Shown here piece by piece: positions 1 to 6,416 of a stretch of DNA of 11,328 nt. Source of the stretch: an uncultured Sphingomonas sp. (GTDB lineage Bacteria > Pseudomonadota > Alphaproteobacteria > Sphingomonadales > Sphingomonadaceae). The translations under genes were made by a program, and so were the position numbers. Under the pieces are notes generated by a model that worked only from the letters and a program-made list of their open reading frames with translations, was not told the origin of the DNA and made no database searches. The DNA is taken from contig CAMPIY010000035.1 of NCBI GenBank assembly GCA_946886645.1, positions 1 to 11,328 on the forward strand. The letters run 5' to 3'. Every line of letters starts with the position of its first letter. The stretch's first letter is position 1.

Positions 1-506
1 CTCGCAACGAGATCCTGCAGGCGATGCCGCCGTGGCAGGGCGGCGGCGCGATGATTGACCGGGTGACGTTCGAGAAGACGACCTATCTGCCTGCGCCATC
101 GCGGTTCGAGGCGGGCACCCCGCATATTGTCGGCGCGGTCGGATTCCATGCGGCGATCGACTGGGTGAATGGCATCGGCACCGACGCCCTTCACGCGCAT
201 GAAAGCGCGCTGGTGACCGAAGCGCGCGCCGCGCTCCGCACCGTCCCGGGCGTGCGCCTCTTCGGGCCGGAAGACAGCGCCGGAATCGTCAGCTTCGCGA
301 TGGACGGGGTTCATCCGCACGATATCGGCACCATATTGGACGATGCCGGGGTGGCGGTCCGCGCGGGTCATCATTGCGCGCAGCCGCTGATGGACGTGCT
401 GGGCGTCCCCGCGACCGCCCGCGCCAGCTTCGCCGCGCACAGCGATGCGTCGGACATCGAGGCGCTGGTGCAAGGGCTGCACAAGGTGAAACGGATTTTC
501 GGATGA
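1..506 (+). CDS. sufS: Cysteine desulfurase SufS, 3' part
   Basis: SufS is a PLP enzyme that takes sulfur from L-cysteine as a persulfide and feeds the SufBCD scaffold for Fe-S cluster assembly in the cytosol. Only the last ~167 residues are here; the reading frame is open from base 3, so the start lies upstream. Visible family hallmarks are the GGGAMID segment, the RFEAGTP motif, and RAGHHCAQPL, whose Cys (codon 375-377) is the persulfide-carrying catalytic residue of group II desulfurases. The PLP lysine is outside the window. The stop overlaps the sufT start (ATGA at 503-506), so this is the tail of a suf operon whose sufB, sufC and sufD probably lie upstream (inference). Identification is firm because of the Cys loop and the sufT/sufA neighbours. 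Confidence 0.95.
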   Translation, partial: RNEILQAMPPWQGGGAMIDRVTFEKTTYLPAPSRFEAGTPHIVGAVGFHAAIDWVNGIGTDALHAHESALVTEARAALRTVPGVRLFGPEDSAGIVSFAMDGVHPHDIGTILDDAGVAVRAGHHCAQPLMDVLGVPATARASFAAHSDASDIEALVQGLHKVKRIFG

Positions 507-964
507 CGATGGGCGAGGAAAAAAAGATCGAGATCGAGGAAGTCGACGCCGTCGACACCCCTCCCCGAGCCCGGGTCACGCCCGAGTTCGAGCGCAAGCG
601 CGACTATCTGGCCGGCTTCCTGGCCGAGAAGAAGCCGGAGCTCGATCCCAGCGCGCCCGGCGGCCAGCTCCAGGAAGCGGTGATCGAGGCGCTGAAATCG
701 ATCTACGACCCGGAAATCCCGGTCGATATCTATGAGCTCGGCCTGATCTACGACGTGGCGATCAGTGAGGATGGCGATGCCGTCGTCACCATGACGCTGA
801 CCACGCCGCACTGCCCGGTCGCGGAATCGATGCCGGGCGAGGTCGAGCTTCGCGTCCTGTCGGTGCCGGGCATCCGCGACGCCGAGGTCAAGCTGGTCTG
901 GGACCCGCCCTGGGACCCGTCCAAGATGAGCGACGAGGCGCGCCTGGAATTGGGAATGTTATGA
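503..964 (+). CDS. sufT: SufT-type Fe-S assembly protein (MIP18/DUF59 family)
   Basis: This 153-residue cytosolic protein belongs to the MIP18 (DUF59) family, whose SUF-linked members help mature Fe-S proteins; the exact chemistry is not settled. An acidic, variable N-terminus (residues 1-50) precedes the domain. Conserved features are DPEIPVDIYELGLIY (69-83), the TLTTPHCPVAESMPGEVE stretch with the family Cys at 104, and VWDPPWDPSKMSDEAR near the C-terminus. The frame is open further upstream inside sufS, but I chose the ATG at 503 because the homologous part begins after it and it makes an ATGA overlap with the sufS stop. A second ATG six bases on (509) is an alternative. The gene ends in another ATGA overlap with sufA, indicating translational coupling. 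It could also be labelled simply as a DUF59 protein. Confidence 0.9.
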   Translation: MTMGEEKKIEIEEVDAVDTPPRARVTPEFERKRDYLAGFLAEKKPELDPSAPGGQLQEAVIEALKSIYDPEIPVDIYELGLIYDVAISEDGDAVVTMTLTTPHCPVAESMPGEVELRVLSVPGIRDAEVKLVWDPPWDPSKMSDEARLELGML

Positions 965-1314
965 ACAAACCAGCCAGAGTCCGCCCCGCAGCAATCACGC
1001 TGACTCCCGGCGCCGAAGCGCGCATCGCCGAGCTGATGAGCCGCGCGCCCGAGGGTGCGATCGGCGTCAAGCTGTCGACCCCGCGCCGCGGCTGCTCCGG
1101 CCTGGCCTATTCCGTCGACTACGTCACCGAGGAGAACAAGTTCGACGAGAAGATCGAGACACCCGGCGGCACCTTCTATGTCGACGGCGCGTCGATCCTC
1201 TACCTGATCGGCAGCGTGATGGATTGGCGCGAGGACGATTTCGCCGCCGGCTTCGTGTTCGACAATCCCAACGCCAAGGGCGCCTGCGGCTGCGGCGAAA
1301 GCTTCACCGTCTAG
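961..1314 (+). CDS. sufA: A-type Fe-S carrier SufA (HesB/IscA family)
   Basis: This 117-residue A-type carrier binds an Fe-S cluster and passes it to apo-proteins at the end of the SUF pathway. The three cluster-ligand cysteines are present with the normal spacing: Cys45 in RRGCSGLAY, and Cys109 and Cys111 in ACGCGESF close to the C-terminus. The 64-residue gap between the first and second ligand matches IscA. The N-terminus starts with about ten non-conserved residues before the ITLTPGAEARIAELM helix. The start ATG at 961 overlaps the sufT stop, so sufS, sufT and sufA are very probably one transcript. The alternative names IscA or ErpA are possible by sequence alone, but the SUF context favours SufA. 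Confidence 0.92.
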   Translation: MNKPARVRPAAITLTPGAEARIAELMSRAPEGAIGVKLSTPRRGCSGLAYSVDYVTEENKFDEKIETPGGTFYVDGASILYLIGSVMDWREDDFAAGFVFDNPNAKGACGCGESFTV

Positions 1315-1352
1315 CGCTCTTCTGCTATGGAAAGCGCGAAGGAGACGGCCCG

Positions 1353-1598
1353 ATGCTTCTCGTTTTCCTTGTCCTGGCTGCATCGCCCCAACCCGCGGCC
1401 GACATGCCGGTGGTGAACCCGCAACAATCGCCCGCGAACTGCCCCGAAACGCATATGTCGTTCGCCCGCAAGCAGGCGGAGCGCCCGCGCGCGATTCCCT
1501 TAAACCGCCTGCCGCGAGCGGAGATGTTCGCGGCCGTTGACCGACGCATCGACCATTGTCCGGCGCCGCTTATCATCAGCAAGCTGCCAAAGCGCTGA
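1353..1598 (+). CDS. Small exported protein with two cysteines, unknown function
   Basis: This is an 81-residue protein of unknown function. The first ~17 residues (MLLVFLVLAASPQPAAD) look like a short signal peptide lacking a positively charged n-region. The mature part has Cys30 and Cys69, a plausible periplasmic disulfide, and a C-terminal motif LNRLPRAEMFAAVDRRIDHCPAPLI that I recall as recurrent in small sphingomonad proteins (from memory, not searched). The start is well supported by AGGAG at 1340-1344, eight bases before the ATG. The frame is open further upstream across the end of sufA, but that part is a shadow of sufA. It lies 38 bases after sufA on the same strand and may be cotranscribed with the suf genes. 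No enzyme motif is seen. Confidence 0.75.
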   Translation: MLLVFLVLAASPQPAADMPVVNPQQSPANCPETHMSFARKQAERPRAIPLNRLPRAEMFAAVDRRIDHCPAPLIISKLPKR

Positions 1599-1639
1599 AA
1601 TTTCGGAAGAGCACGACCGCTACCGAAGCCTGTGCAAGC

Positions 1640-1653
1640 GTATCGAACGATAC
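1640..1653. promoter_or_regulatory. 14-bp dyad upstream of the mddA-like gene, possible operator
   Basis: GTATCGAACGATAC is a perfect 6+6 inverted repeat around a central AA. It ends 21 bases before the mddA start, in the only intergenic gap (1599-1674) ahead of that gene. Its size and symmetry suit a dimeric repressor such as a TetR-family protein, but no regulator gene is in the window. As RNA it could give only a weak five-pair stem with a GAAC loop, so a DNA operator is the better reading. Function is inferred. Confidence 0.35.
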
Positions 1654-1674
1654 CCGGCCCAAGGGGGGAACGAT

Positions 1675-2424
1675 ATGTCACGCACGCTGAGCCTGACCTT
1701 CGCGACGATTTGCTATGCGATATTTTTCGCGACCTTCCTCTATCTGATAGCCTTCGTCGGCGACTTCGCGATCGTTCCCAAGACCGTTGATGGGCCGGTT
1801 TCGTCCATGACGACGGGTGGCGCGGTGATTGTCGACCTAGCGCTCATCGCATTGTTCGGCGTCCAGCACAGCGTCATGGCCCGGCCGGGGTTCAAGCGCG
1901 CATGGACCAAAATCGTGCCGCCACCGATCGAACGAAGCGTCTATGTGCTGCTGGCCAGCATCGCCCTGATCGTCATGTTCCTCTTTTGGCAGCCGATCGA
2001 CTCGACGGTCTGGAGCGTGGAAAATCCGATCGGCTACAACATCCTGTTTGGGCTGTTCTGGGTCGGTTTCGGGATTGTGCTGGTGAGCACCTTCCTGATC
2101 AACCATTTCGAACTGTTCGGTCTTCAACAAGCATGGTTCCACGGCCGCGATCGGCAAGTGAAAGCACCGCAATTGCGCGAGCCATCGCTTTACCGGCTGG
2201 TGCGGCACCCCATGATGCTTGGCTTCTTCATCGCCTTCTGGGCCACGCCGGAAATGTCGGGCGGGCATTTGTTGCTCGCCGCCGCAATGTCCGCCTACAT
2301 TCTCATCGCTCTGCATTACGAAGAGCGCGATCTCGTCGGGCTGTTCGGCGCGGACTATGAAAATTACCGGACGCGTGTCGGAATGCTGATTCCGGGAATC
2401 GGGCGGCGGAAGACCGCCGCCTGA
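1675..2424 (+). CDS. mddA: Membrane methyltransferase, MddA-like (methanethiol S-methyltransferase)
   Basis: This 249-residue integral membrane protein is related to isoprenylcysteine methyltransferases and NnrU. It best fits MddA, which uses S-adenosylmethionine to methylate methanethiol to dimethyl sulfide. About six hydrophobic segments are visible (near 8-29, 47-66, 88-106, 119-142, 180-192 and 197-214). Family motifs are FGVQHSVMARP (61-71), STFLINHFELFGLQQAW (138-154), the cofactor-region RHPMMLGFFIAFW (177-189) and HYEERDLVGLFGADYENYR (214-232). The ATG at 1675 is chosen because a purine-rich AGGGGGGAA precedes it and the upstream in-frame sequence is not conserved-looking. It sits 76 bases after the small exported gene, with a dyad in the gap, so it may have its own promoter. 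The substrate is inferred from family resemblance; another thiol or lipid methyl acceptor is possible. Confidence 0.75.
   Translation: MSRTLSLTFATICYAIFFATFLYLIAFVGDFAIVPKTVDGPVSSMTTGGAVIVDLALIALFGVQHSVMARPGFKRAWTKIVPPPIERSVYVLLASIALIVMFLFWQPIDSTVWSVENPIGYNILFGLFWVGFGIVLVSTFLINHFELFGLQQAWFHGRDRQVKAPQLREPSLYRLVRHPMMLGFFIAFWATPEMSGGHLLLAAAMSAYILIALHYEERDLVGLFGADYENYRTRVGMLIPGIGRRKTAA
2402..2421. terminator. GC-only hairpin at the convergent mddA/peptidase junction
   Basis: GGCGGCGG, then an AAGA loop, then CCGCCGCC form a perfect eight-pair GC stem covering the last codons of mddA. The two convergent genes stop only four bases apart just to the right (2424 and 2429), so the hairpin could act on transcripts from both sides. 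No T-run follows on either strand, so it is not a classical intrinsic terminator. A second, weaker repeat (GATCCGT at 2423-2429 with ACGGATC at 2447-2453) lies next to it. Confidence 0.4.
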
Positions 2425-2428
2425 TCCG

Positions 2429-4714
2429 TCAGAAGTCCAGGCTGTAACGGATCGCCGCGCCCATGTCGGCATCCGCCGCGGCGATATGTCCCGGCTGGCG
2501 ACGCATGAACAGGTTCGCCCCCAGCCAGCCATCGCCCAGCAGCGTCGAATAGCTGAGCTCCGCATCCAGCTCGCGCCCCGACGGGGTGAAGCTGAGCCGC
2601 GACATGCTGTTCGTCGCGCTCTCCGTGGCATAATCGTAGCTCGTCGGAAGGATCATCGCGATGCCGCCCTTCTCGATCCGGAGCGGTTGCGACAGGCGGA
2701 CGCCGAAGCGGTCGCGGCCGTTGAGGACGCCGAGCTTTGCCAGGTCGAACGAATAAGCCGCACTCTGAAAGCGTCCGCCGGCGAAGTCCGTCCAGCCGCG
2801 CCGCCCGGCCAGGGTCGCCGACCATCCGGAACCCAGCTCGCGGCGGGCCTCCAGGTCGAGGAACAGGCTGCTCGAGCCGCTGTTGCCGAACGCAGAGCCG
2901 AGCCGCCCGCCAAGCAGGGTGCGCTTTTCATCCAGCCTGCTGATCCCGGCCGAAACCCAATTGCTTCGTCCGAAGCTGCGGTCGAGGGTCATCCCGGTCC
3001 AGCGATAGGGTGAGTCGGTCGCCGCGGTTTCGATGTTCTGCCAGACGCGGCCTTCCTCGGCGGACAGGGTCACGCCGGCAAAGCCGAGATCGCGGCGGAC
3101 GGCCACGCTGGCGCCGCGGCGAGCCTGAAAGCCCGGATCGCCGCTGGTATCGCGGGCGATCAGGAACGCCCCTGCCTGGGCGCCGGTCAATTGACGCTCG
3201 ATCGCCTTGGCGCCCTGGGCGATGCCGAAGGCGGCCTTGGTCTTCGAATCGATCCGGGCGAGCGCCGAACCTGCTACCAGCCGCGACCGGCGCGCATCCT
3301 CTGGGCCGATTCCGGTCTGCGCCAAATCGAACATTCCGCGCAGGCCGCGCCGTTCGGTGACGGTCATCGCAATCGATAGCGGACCTGCCGACGCGCTCGA
3401 CGAACGGGCATGGCCGGATAGGGCGCGGGCCAGAGGCTGGCGGCTTCCCGCCTGCCTCATGCCCTTGGCCAGGTCGATCGCGAAGGCGCGGCTGTAACCA
3501 TCGAGGATGATGGCCCCCATCGACCCCTGGCCGCCGTCGCCCGCCGCTTCGGGCAGGTCGCCGCCAATATTCGCGAGCGTCACCGTCTGGTTCGTCCCGG
3601 CAAGGCTGGTGGTGCCAACCGGCTGGAACGCCCGCGCGATGTTCAACCTGCCCTGGCCATAGATCGGATCGTCCCCGGCGGCGCCGAGATCGTCCGCCGT
3701 TTGGAACAGAAGATCGACGATTTGCGCCCCCGTCATGTTGGGGAAGGCCTGGGCGACAAGAGCGACGGCGCCGGTGATGATGGGGGCCGAAAAGCTGGTG
3801 CCCGAATAGAAGAAGCCGGCACCGGTTTGGTCGATCGTCCGAACGCCGTTGCCGAGCGCCGTCAGATACCAATTCTGTCCTGCCCCCGCCCGATTGGAGA
3901 AAGTAGACAGCTGGTCGATGTTGTTGCCGCCCGGGCCGTCGACCCCGACCGATCCGGCAATGATGACCTGACCGGGAAACGTCTGCGCCGGAACCAGGGC
4001 GAATGGATCGGCATTGCCGCCAAGCGCCGGATCCTCACCGTCGTTGCCCGCCGAAATGACCAGAATAATCCCGGCATTGACGGCATTTTGCATCGCGGCC
4101 AGCAACTGGCTGTCCGGGGCCGATCCGCCCAACGACATATTGATGACCCGGGCGCCGGCCGCCACCGCTGCATTCACGCCCGAAGCGATGGCCGTATCGA
4201 AGAATTCGCAGCCTCCGTCCGGCGAGGTGTCGGCGCAGCTGCCCGGCGAATCGGCGCGCAGGGCGACGATGGTGGCGTTGAAGGCCACGCCGACATTCTG
4301 CGCGTCGTTTCGGGCCGCGGCCGCCGTCGCCGCGACGGCAGTGCCGTGCCCGTCCTCGTCAGAAAGAGGACGATTGCTTGCCACATCGCGGCTCGCCGGA
4401 TCGATCCGGCCGGTGAATTCCGCGAGCGCGGGATTGATGCCGCTATCGATGATCGCAAGCTTCACGCCGGCGCCGGTCGCGCCGCTCTGCCAGGCGGTGA
4501 TCGCCCCGGAGCTGACCGCCCCGTTCGATCGTTGATATTCGGCCGTGTTGAAATTGGTCGTCGGCGTGGGAGTGGGAGTTGGGGTCGGCGTGGGAGTTGG
4601 CGTCGGAGTCGGCGTGGGCGTCGATCCAACGCGTCCGCCGCCGCCACCGCCGCCGCAAGCGGACAAAGCCAGCATCAGCGCACAGGCCGACGAAGCCAGA
4701 AACCGGTTATTCAT
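2429..4714 (-). CDS. Surface lipoprotein S8 (subtilisin-like) serine protease, autotransporter-like
   Basis: This 761-residue predicted lipoprotein protease has a signal peptide ending in LMLALSAC (lipid-bearing Cys20). Seven glycines and ten Thr-Pro repeats (about 21-51) form a flexible tether. The S8 peptidase domain (about 75-360) carries a full catalytic triad: Asp90 in IIDSG, His123 in DGHGTAVA and Ser307 in GTSFSAP, with oxyanion Asn224 in SAGNDG. The C-terminal ~300 residues show alternating, strand-like sequence ending in aromatic Phe (IRYSLDF), as in outer-membrane beta-barrels, so it may be an autotransporter-like surface protease comparable to Bordetella SphB1. The start at 4714 is chosen because GGGGAG precedes it and the signal peptide begins there; 15 upstream in-frame codons lack a signal character. 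It is convergent with mddA and divergent from the HAD gene. The substrate is unknown. Four further Cys or none in the barrel were not evident; Cys160 and Cys169 may form a disulfide in the protease domain. Confidence 0.88.
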   Translation of the reverse strand: MNNRFLASSACALMLALSACGGGGGGGRVGSTPTPTPTPTPTPTPTPTPTPTTNFNTAEYQRSNGAVSSGAITAWQSGATGAGVKLAIIDSGINPALAEFTGRIDPASRDVASNRPLSDEDGHGTAVAATAAAARNDAQNVGVAFNATIVALRADSPGSCADTSPDGGCEFFDTAIASGVNAAVAAGARVINMSLGGSAPDSQLLAAMQNAVNAGIILVISAGNDGEDPALGGNADPFALVPAQTFPGQVIIAGSVGVDGPGGNNIDQLSTFSNRAGAGQNWYLTALGNGVRTIDQTGAGFFYSGTSFSAPIITGAVALVAQAFPNMTGAQIVDLLFQTADDLGAAGDDPIYGQGRLNIARAFQPVGTTSLAGTNQTVTLANIGGDLPEAAGDGGQGSMGAIILDGYSRAFAIDLAKGMRQAGSRQPLARALSGHARSSSASAGPLSIAMTVTERRGLRGMFDLAQTGIGPEDARRSRLVAGSALARIDSKTKAAFGIAQGAKAIERQLTGAQAGAFLIARDTSGDPGFQARRGASVAVRRDLGFAGVTLSAEEGRVWQNIETAATDSPYRWTGMTLDRSFGRSNWVSAGISRLDEKRTLLGGRLGSAFGNSGSSSLFLDLEARRELGSGWSATLAGRRGWTDFAGGRFQSAAYSFDLAKLGVLNGRDRFGVRLSQPLRIEKGGIAMILPTSYDYATESATNSMSRLSFTPSGRELDAELSYSTLLGDGWLGANLFMRRQPGHIAAADADMGAAIRYSLDF
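4562..4621 (-). repeat. Ten Thr-Pro codon pairs (lipoprotein tether)
   Basis: Sixty bases encode ten consecutive Thr-Pro pairs between the lipid anchor and the protease domain. Third positions vary (ACG/ACT/ACC with CCC/CCG/CCA), so the DNA repeat is imperfect although the protein repeat is exact. Purely microsatellite-driven slippage is therefore less likely, and selection for a stiff, extended linker is the simpler reading. A run of seven Gly codons (about 4632-4652) lies next to it on the anchor side. Confidence 0.9.
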
Positions 4715-4739
4715 CGCATACTCCCCGACAAGCCGCTGG

Positions 4740-4767
4740 AATTTAACGGCTTTCCCCAATTTCTCAA
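4740..4767 (-). promoter_or_regulatory. Candidate promoter of the S8 peptidase gene
   Basis: Read on the minus strand, TTGAGA (4762-4767) and TAAATT (4740-4745) are separated by 16 bases, a fair match to a sigma-70 type -35/-10 pair (five and four of six). The implied 5' leader is about 20 bases and includes GGGGAG before the ATG at 4714. The 111-base divergent gap (4715-4825) must also serve the HAD gene on the plus strand, for which I see no convincing promoter. An upstream TTGACG (minus strand, 4799-4804) has no well-placed -10. Confidence 0.35.
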
Positions 4768-4825
4768 TTGCCTAAGAAAGCTTTCATTTTGCTGAAGACG
4801 TCAAGCGATATTAAAGCCGCGGCCG

Positions 4826-5509
4826 ATGAACCCGCGCTTCTCCCCTCTGTTCGGCCACGTCACCGACTGGATTTTCGACCTCGACAATTGCCTCTATCCG
4901 GCCTCGACCGGCCTGTTCGACCTCATCGACGAGCGGATGGGCGCCTTCATCCAGCGGCTCGTCGGCTGCGACCCGGTGGAAGCAAAACGGATTCAGAAGG
5001 CCCATTTCCACGAACATGGAACGACGCTCGCCGGGCTGATGCGCGAGCACCAGGTCGACCCGCACGATTTCCTTGAAGATGTCCACGCCATCCCCCTGGA
5101 CCGCGTTGCGCGCGACGACCGTCTGTCTACAAATCTCGCACGGCTGCCCGGCCGAAAGCTCGTCTTCACCAACGCCGACGAACCCTATGCGCGGCGCGTG
5201 CTCGATGCGCTAGGGGTGGGCGAGCATTTCTCCGAGATGCACGACATTCACGCCGCCGAATTGCGCCCCAAGCCGGATCAGCATGGTTATCGGCTGTTGC
5301 TCGACCGGTTCGGGGTCGATCCGCTCCGGGCGGCGATGGTCGAGGATATGGCGCAGAATCTGAAGCCCGCGAAAACGCTGGGAATGACGACGGTGTGGGT
5401 CGACAACGGCTCCGAACGCGGCAATCACGGCCATCACCCCGATTATATCGACCTGACCATCGCCGATGTCGGCGAGTGGCTCGAACAAATGCTTGGAGAC
5501 GACGAATGA
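4826..5509 (+). CDS. HAD-family hydrolase, pyrimidine 5'-nucleotidase-like
   Basis: This 227-residue cytosolic haloacid-dehalogenase-fold phosphatase resembles the Sdt1/pyrimidine 5'-nucleotidase group, which removes phosphate from UMP/CMP-type nucleotides. Motif I is FDLDNCLYP (nucleophile Asp18, acid/base Asp20, with Cys22 where Thr is usual). Motif II is FTNA (Thr115), motif III is Lys149 in RPKPD, and motif IV is VEDMAQN (Glu173, Asp174, Asn178). The region between motifs I and II is a helical cap of about 90 residues. There is no clear Shine-Dalgarno before the ATG at 4826, but the conserved sequence starts soon after it. Its stop overlaps the dapD start (ATGA, 5506-5509), so the two are translationally coupled. 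Why a nucleotidase-like enzyme is paired with dapD is not known; the true substrate may differ. Confidence 0.85.
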   Translation: MNPRFSPLFGHVTDWIFDLDNCLYPASTGLFDLIDERMGAFIQRLVGCDPVEAKRIQKAHFHEHGTTLAGLMREHQVDPHDFLEDVHAIPLDRVARDDRLSTNLARLPGRKLVFTNADEPYARRVLDALGVGEHFSEMHDIHAAELRPKPDQHGYRLLLDRFGVDPLRAAMVEDMAQNLKPAKTLGMTTVWVDNGSERGNHGHHPDYIDLTIADVGEWLEQMLGDDE

Positions 5510-6327
5510 GCGACCCGCTGCAACCGATCATCGAGGATGCATGGGAGCGGCGCGATTCGATCGACGGCTCGGACCGCGCCGTTCGGGAGGCTGTCGAGGC
5601 CGCCATTCTCCGCCTGGACTCAGGCGAAGAGCGGGTTGCCGAAAAGATCGGCGGTCAGTGGCAAGTCAATCAGTGGCTGAAGAAGGCGGTGCTGCTGAGC
5701 TTCCGGCTCAACCCCATGGCGGCGATTGCCGGCGGCCCGGGCGGAGCCAGCTGGTGGGACAAGGTGCCTTCCAAATTCCTCGGCTGGGGGCCGGACAGCT
5801 TTTCCCAGGCGGCGTTCCGTGCCGTGCCCGGCGCGATCGTCCGCCGCGGCGCCTATGTCGCACCGGGCGCGGTGCTGATGCCGAGCTTCGTCAATATCGG
5901 CGCCTATGTCGGCGAAGGGACGATGGTGGACACTTGGGCGACGGTCGGAAGCTGTGCGCAGATCGGCGCCAATGTGCATATCTCCGGCGGCGCCGGAATT
6001 GGCGGTGTGCTCGAGCCGCTCCAGGCCGGGCCGGTGATCATCGAGGACAATTGCTTCATCGGCGCCCGCTCCGAAGTGGCCGAGGGCGTGATCGTCGAGG
6101 AAGGAGCAGTGCTGTCGATGGGCGTGTTCCTCGGCGCATCCACGAAGATCGTCGACCGGGCCAGCGGCGAGGTCTTCTACGGCCGCGTGCCGGCCTATTC
6201 GGTCGTGGTTCCCGGAACGCTCCCGGGCAGGGATGGCGGACCGAGCCTTGCTTGCGCGGTGATCGTCAAGCGAGTGGATGAACGCACCCGTTCGAAAACC
6301 TCGATCAACGAGCTGCTGCGGGATTAG
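5506..6327 (+). CDS. dapD: Tetrahydrodipicolinate N-succinyltransferase DapD
   Basis: DapD transfers succinyl from succinyl-CoA to tetrahydrodipicolinate in the succinylase branch of meso-diaminopimelate and lysine synthesis, needed for peptidoglycan. The protein is 273 residues, essentially the length of E. coli DapD. It has the helical N-terminal domain ([20 protein letters not shown] near 45-64), a left-handed beta-helix of hexapeptide repeats, and the signature [15 protein letters not shown] (140-154), followed by [22 protein letters not shown] and [13 protein letters not shown]. It ends in SINELLRD, like other DapDs. The ATG at 5506 has GGAG at 5495-5498 and overlaps the HAD stop. The frame is open further upstream inside the HAD gene, but that part is shadow. 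dapE, often close to dapD, is not in the window. Confidence 0.97.
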   Translation: MSDPLQPIIEDAWERRDSIDGSDRAVREAVEAAILRLDSGEERVAEKIGGQWQVNQWLKKAVLLSFRLNPMAAIAGGPGGASWWDKVPSKFLGWGPDSFSQAAFRAVPGAIVRRGAYVAPGAVLMPSFVNIGAYVGEGTMVDTWATVGSCAQIGANVHISGGAGIGGVLEPLQAGPVIIEDNCFIGARSEVAEGVIVEEGAVLSMGVFLGASTKIVDRASGEVFYGRVPAYSVVVPGTLPGRDGGPSLACAVIVKRVDERTRSKTSINELLRD

Positions 6328-6330
6328 CCA

Positions 6331-6345
6331 ATAAGCCTGGCTTAT
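6331..6345. promoter_or_regulatory. Palindrome just after dapD, possible operator or 3' hairpin
   Basis: ATAAGCCTGGCTTAT is a perfect 7+7 inverted repeat with one central base, four bases after the dapD stop and 72 bases before the EamA-type gene. It could be an operator for the downstream gene or a short hairpin at the dapD transcript end. Nothing in the sequence decides between them. Confidence 0.3.
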
Positions 6346-6354
6346 GGACGACTC

Positions 6355-6373
6355 GCCGCCTTTCGTTGGCGGC
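6355..6373 (+). terminator. GC hairpin downstream of dapD
   Basis: GCCGCC and GGCGGC pair in a six-pair GC stem with a seven-base loop, 28 bases after the dapD stop. It lacks a following T-run, so it is a weak terminator candidate at best. It lies in the 89-base gap between dapD and the transporter gene. Confidence 0.3.
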
Positions 6374-6385
6374 CGTGGGTCGGTT

Positions 6386-6410
6386 CCTCCACCTGTCATA
6401 AGGCAGGAGG
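6386..6410 (+). promoter_or_regulatory. Hairpin able to mask the transporter Shine-Dalgarno
   Basis: The strong Shine-Dalgarno AGGAGG (6405-6410) lies six bases before the ATG at 6417. Bases CCTCC (6386-6390) can pair with GGAGG (6406-6410), and CCT (6392-6394) with AGG (6401-6403), closing a six-base loop with a small internal bulge. Folding would hide nearly all of the ribosome site. This could give temperature- or ligand-dependent translation, or be chance in GC-rich sequence. The role is inferred; the pairing is seen directly. Confidence 0.35.
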
Positions 6411-6416
6411 ATAGCC

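Noticed and set aside
374..502. Longer upstream start for sufT inside sufS
   Set aside because: The extra 43 residues are Arg/Ala-rich shadow sequence of sufS; ATG 503 gives the usual overlap and family length.
1314..1337. Weak inverted repeat GCGCT/AGCGC after sufA as terminator
   Set aside because: It has only five pairs with a long loop and no T-run, so cannot be told from chance.
748..1383. Minus-strand open frame over sufT and sufA
   Set aside because: It is a shadow of two well-identified suf genes and has no domain features.
1837..2631. Minus-strand open frame of 264 codons across mddA and the protease 3' end
   Set aside because: The protein has no membrane, signal or motif pattern and covers two genes with recognisable families in other frames.
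4562..4621. Thr-Pro coding stretch as a phase-variable microsatellite
   Set aside because: The DNA unit varies at third positions, so slippage would be limited; the repeat is kept as a protein tether instead.
3701..4795. Long plus-strand open frame (364 codons) opposite the protease gene
   Set aside because: Its translation is Arg/Gly-rich without domain features and is the mirror of a clearly real S8 protease; long antisense frames are common at this GC content.
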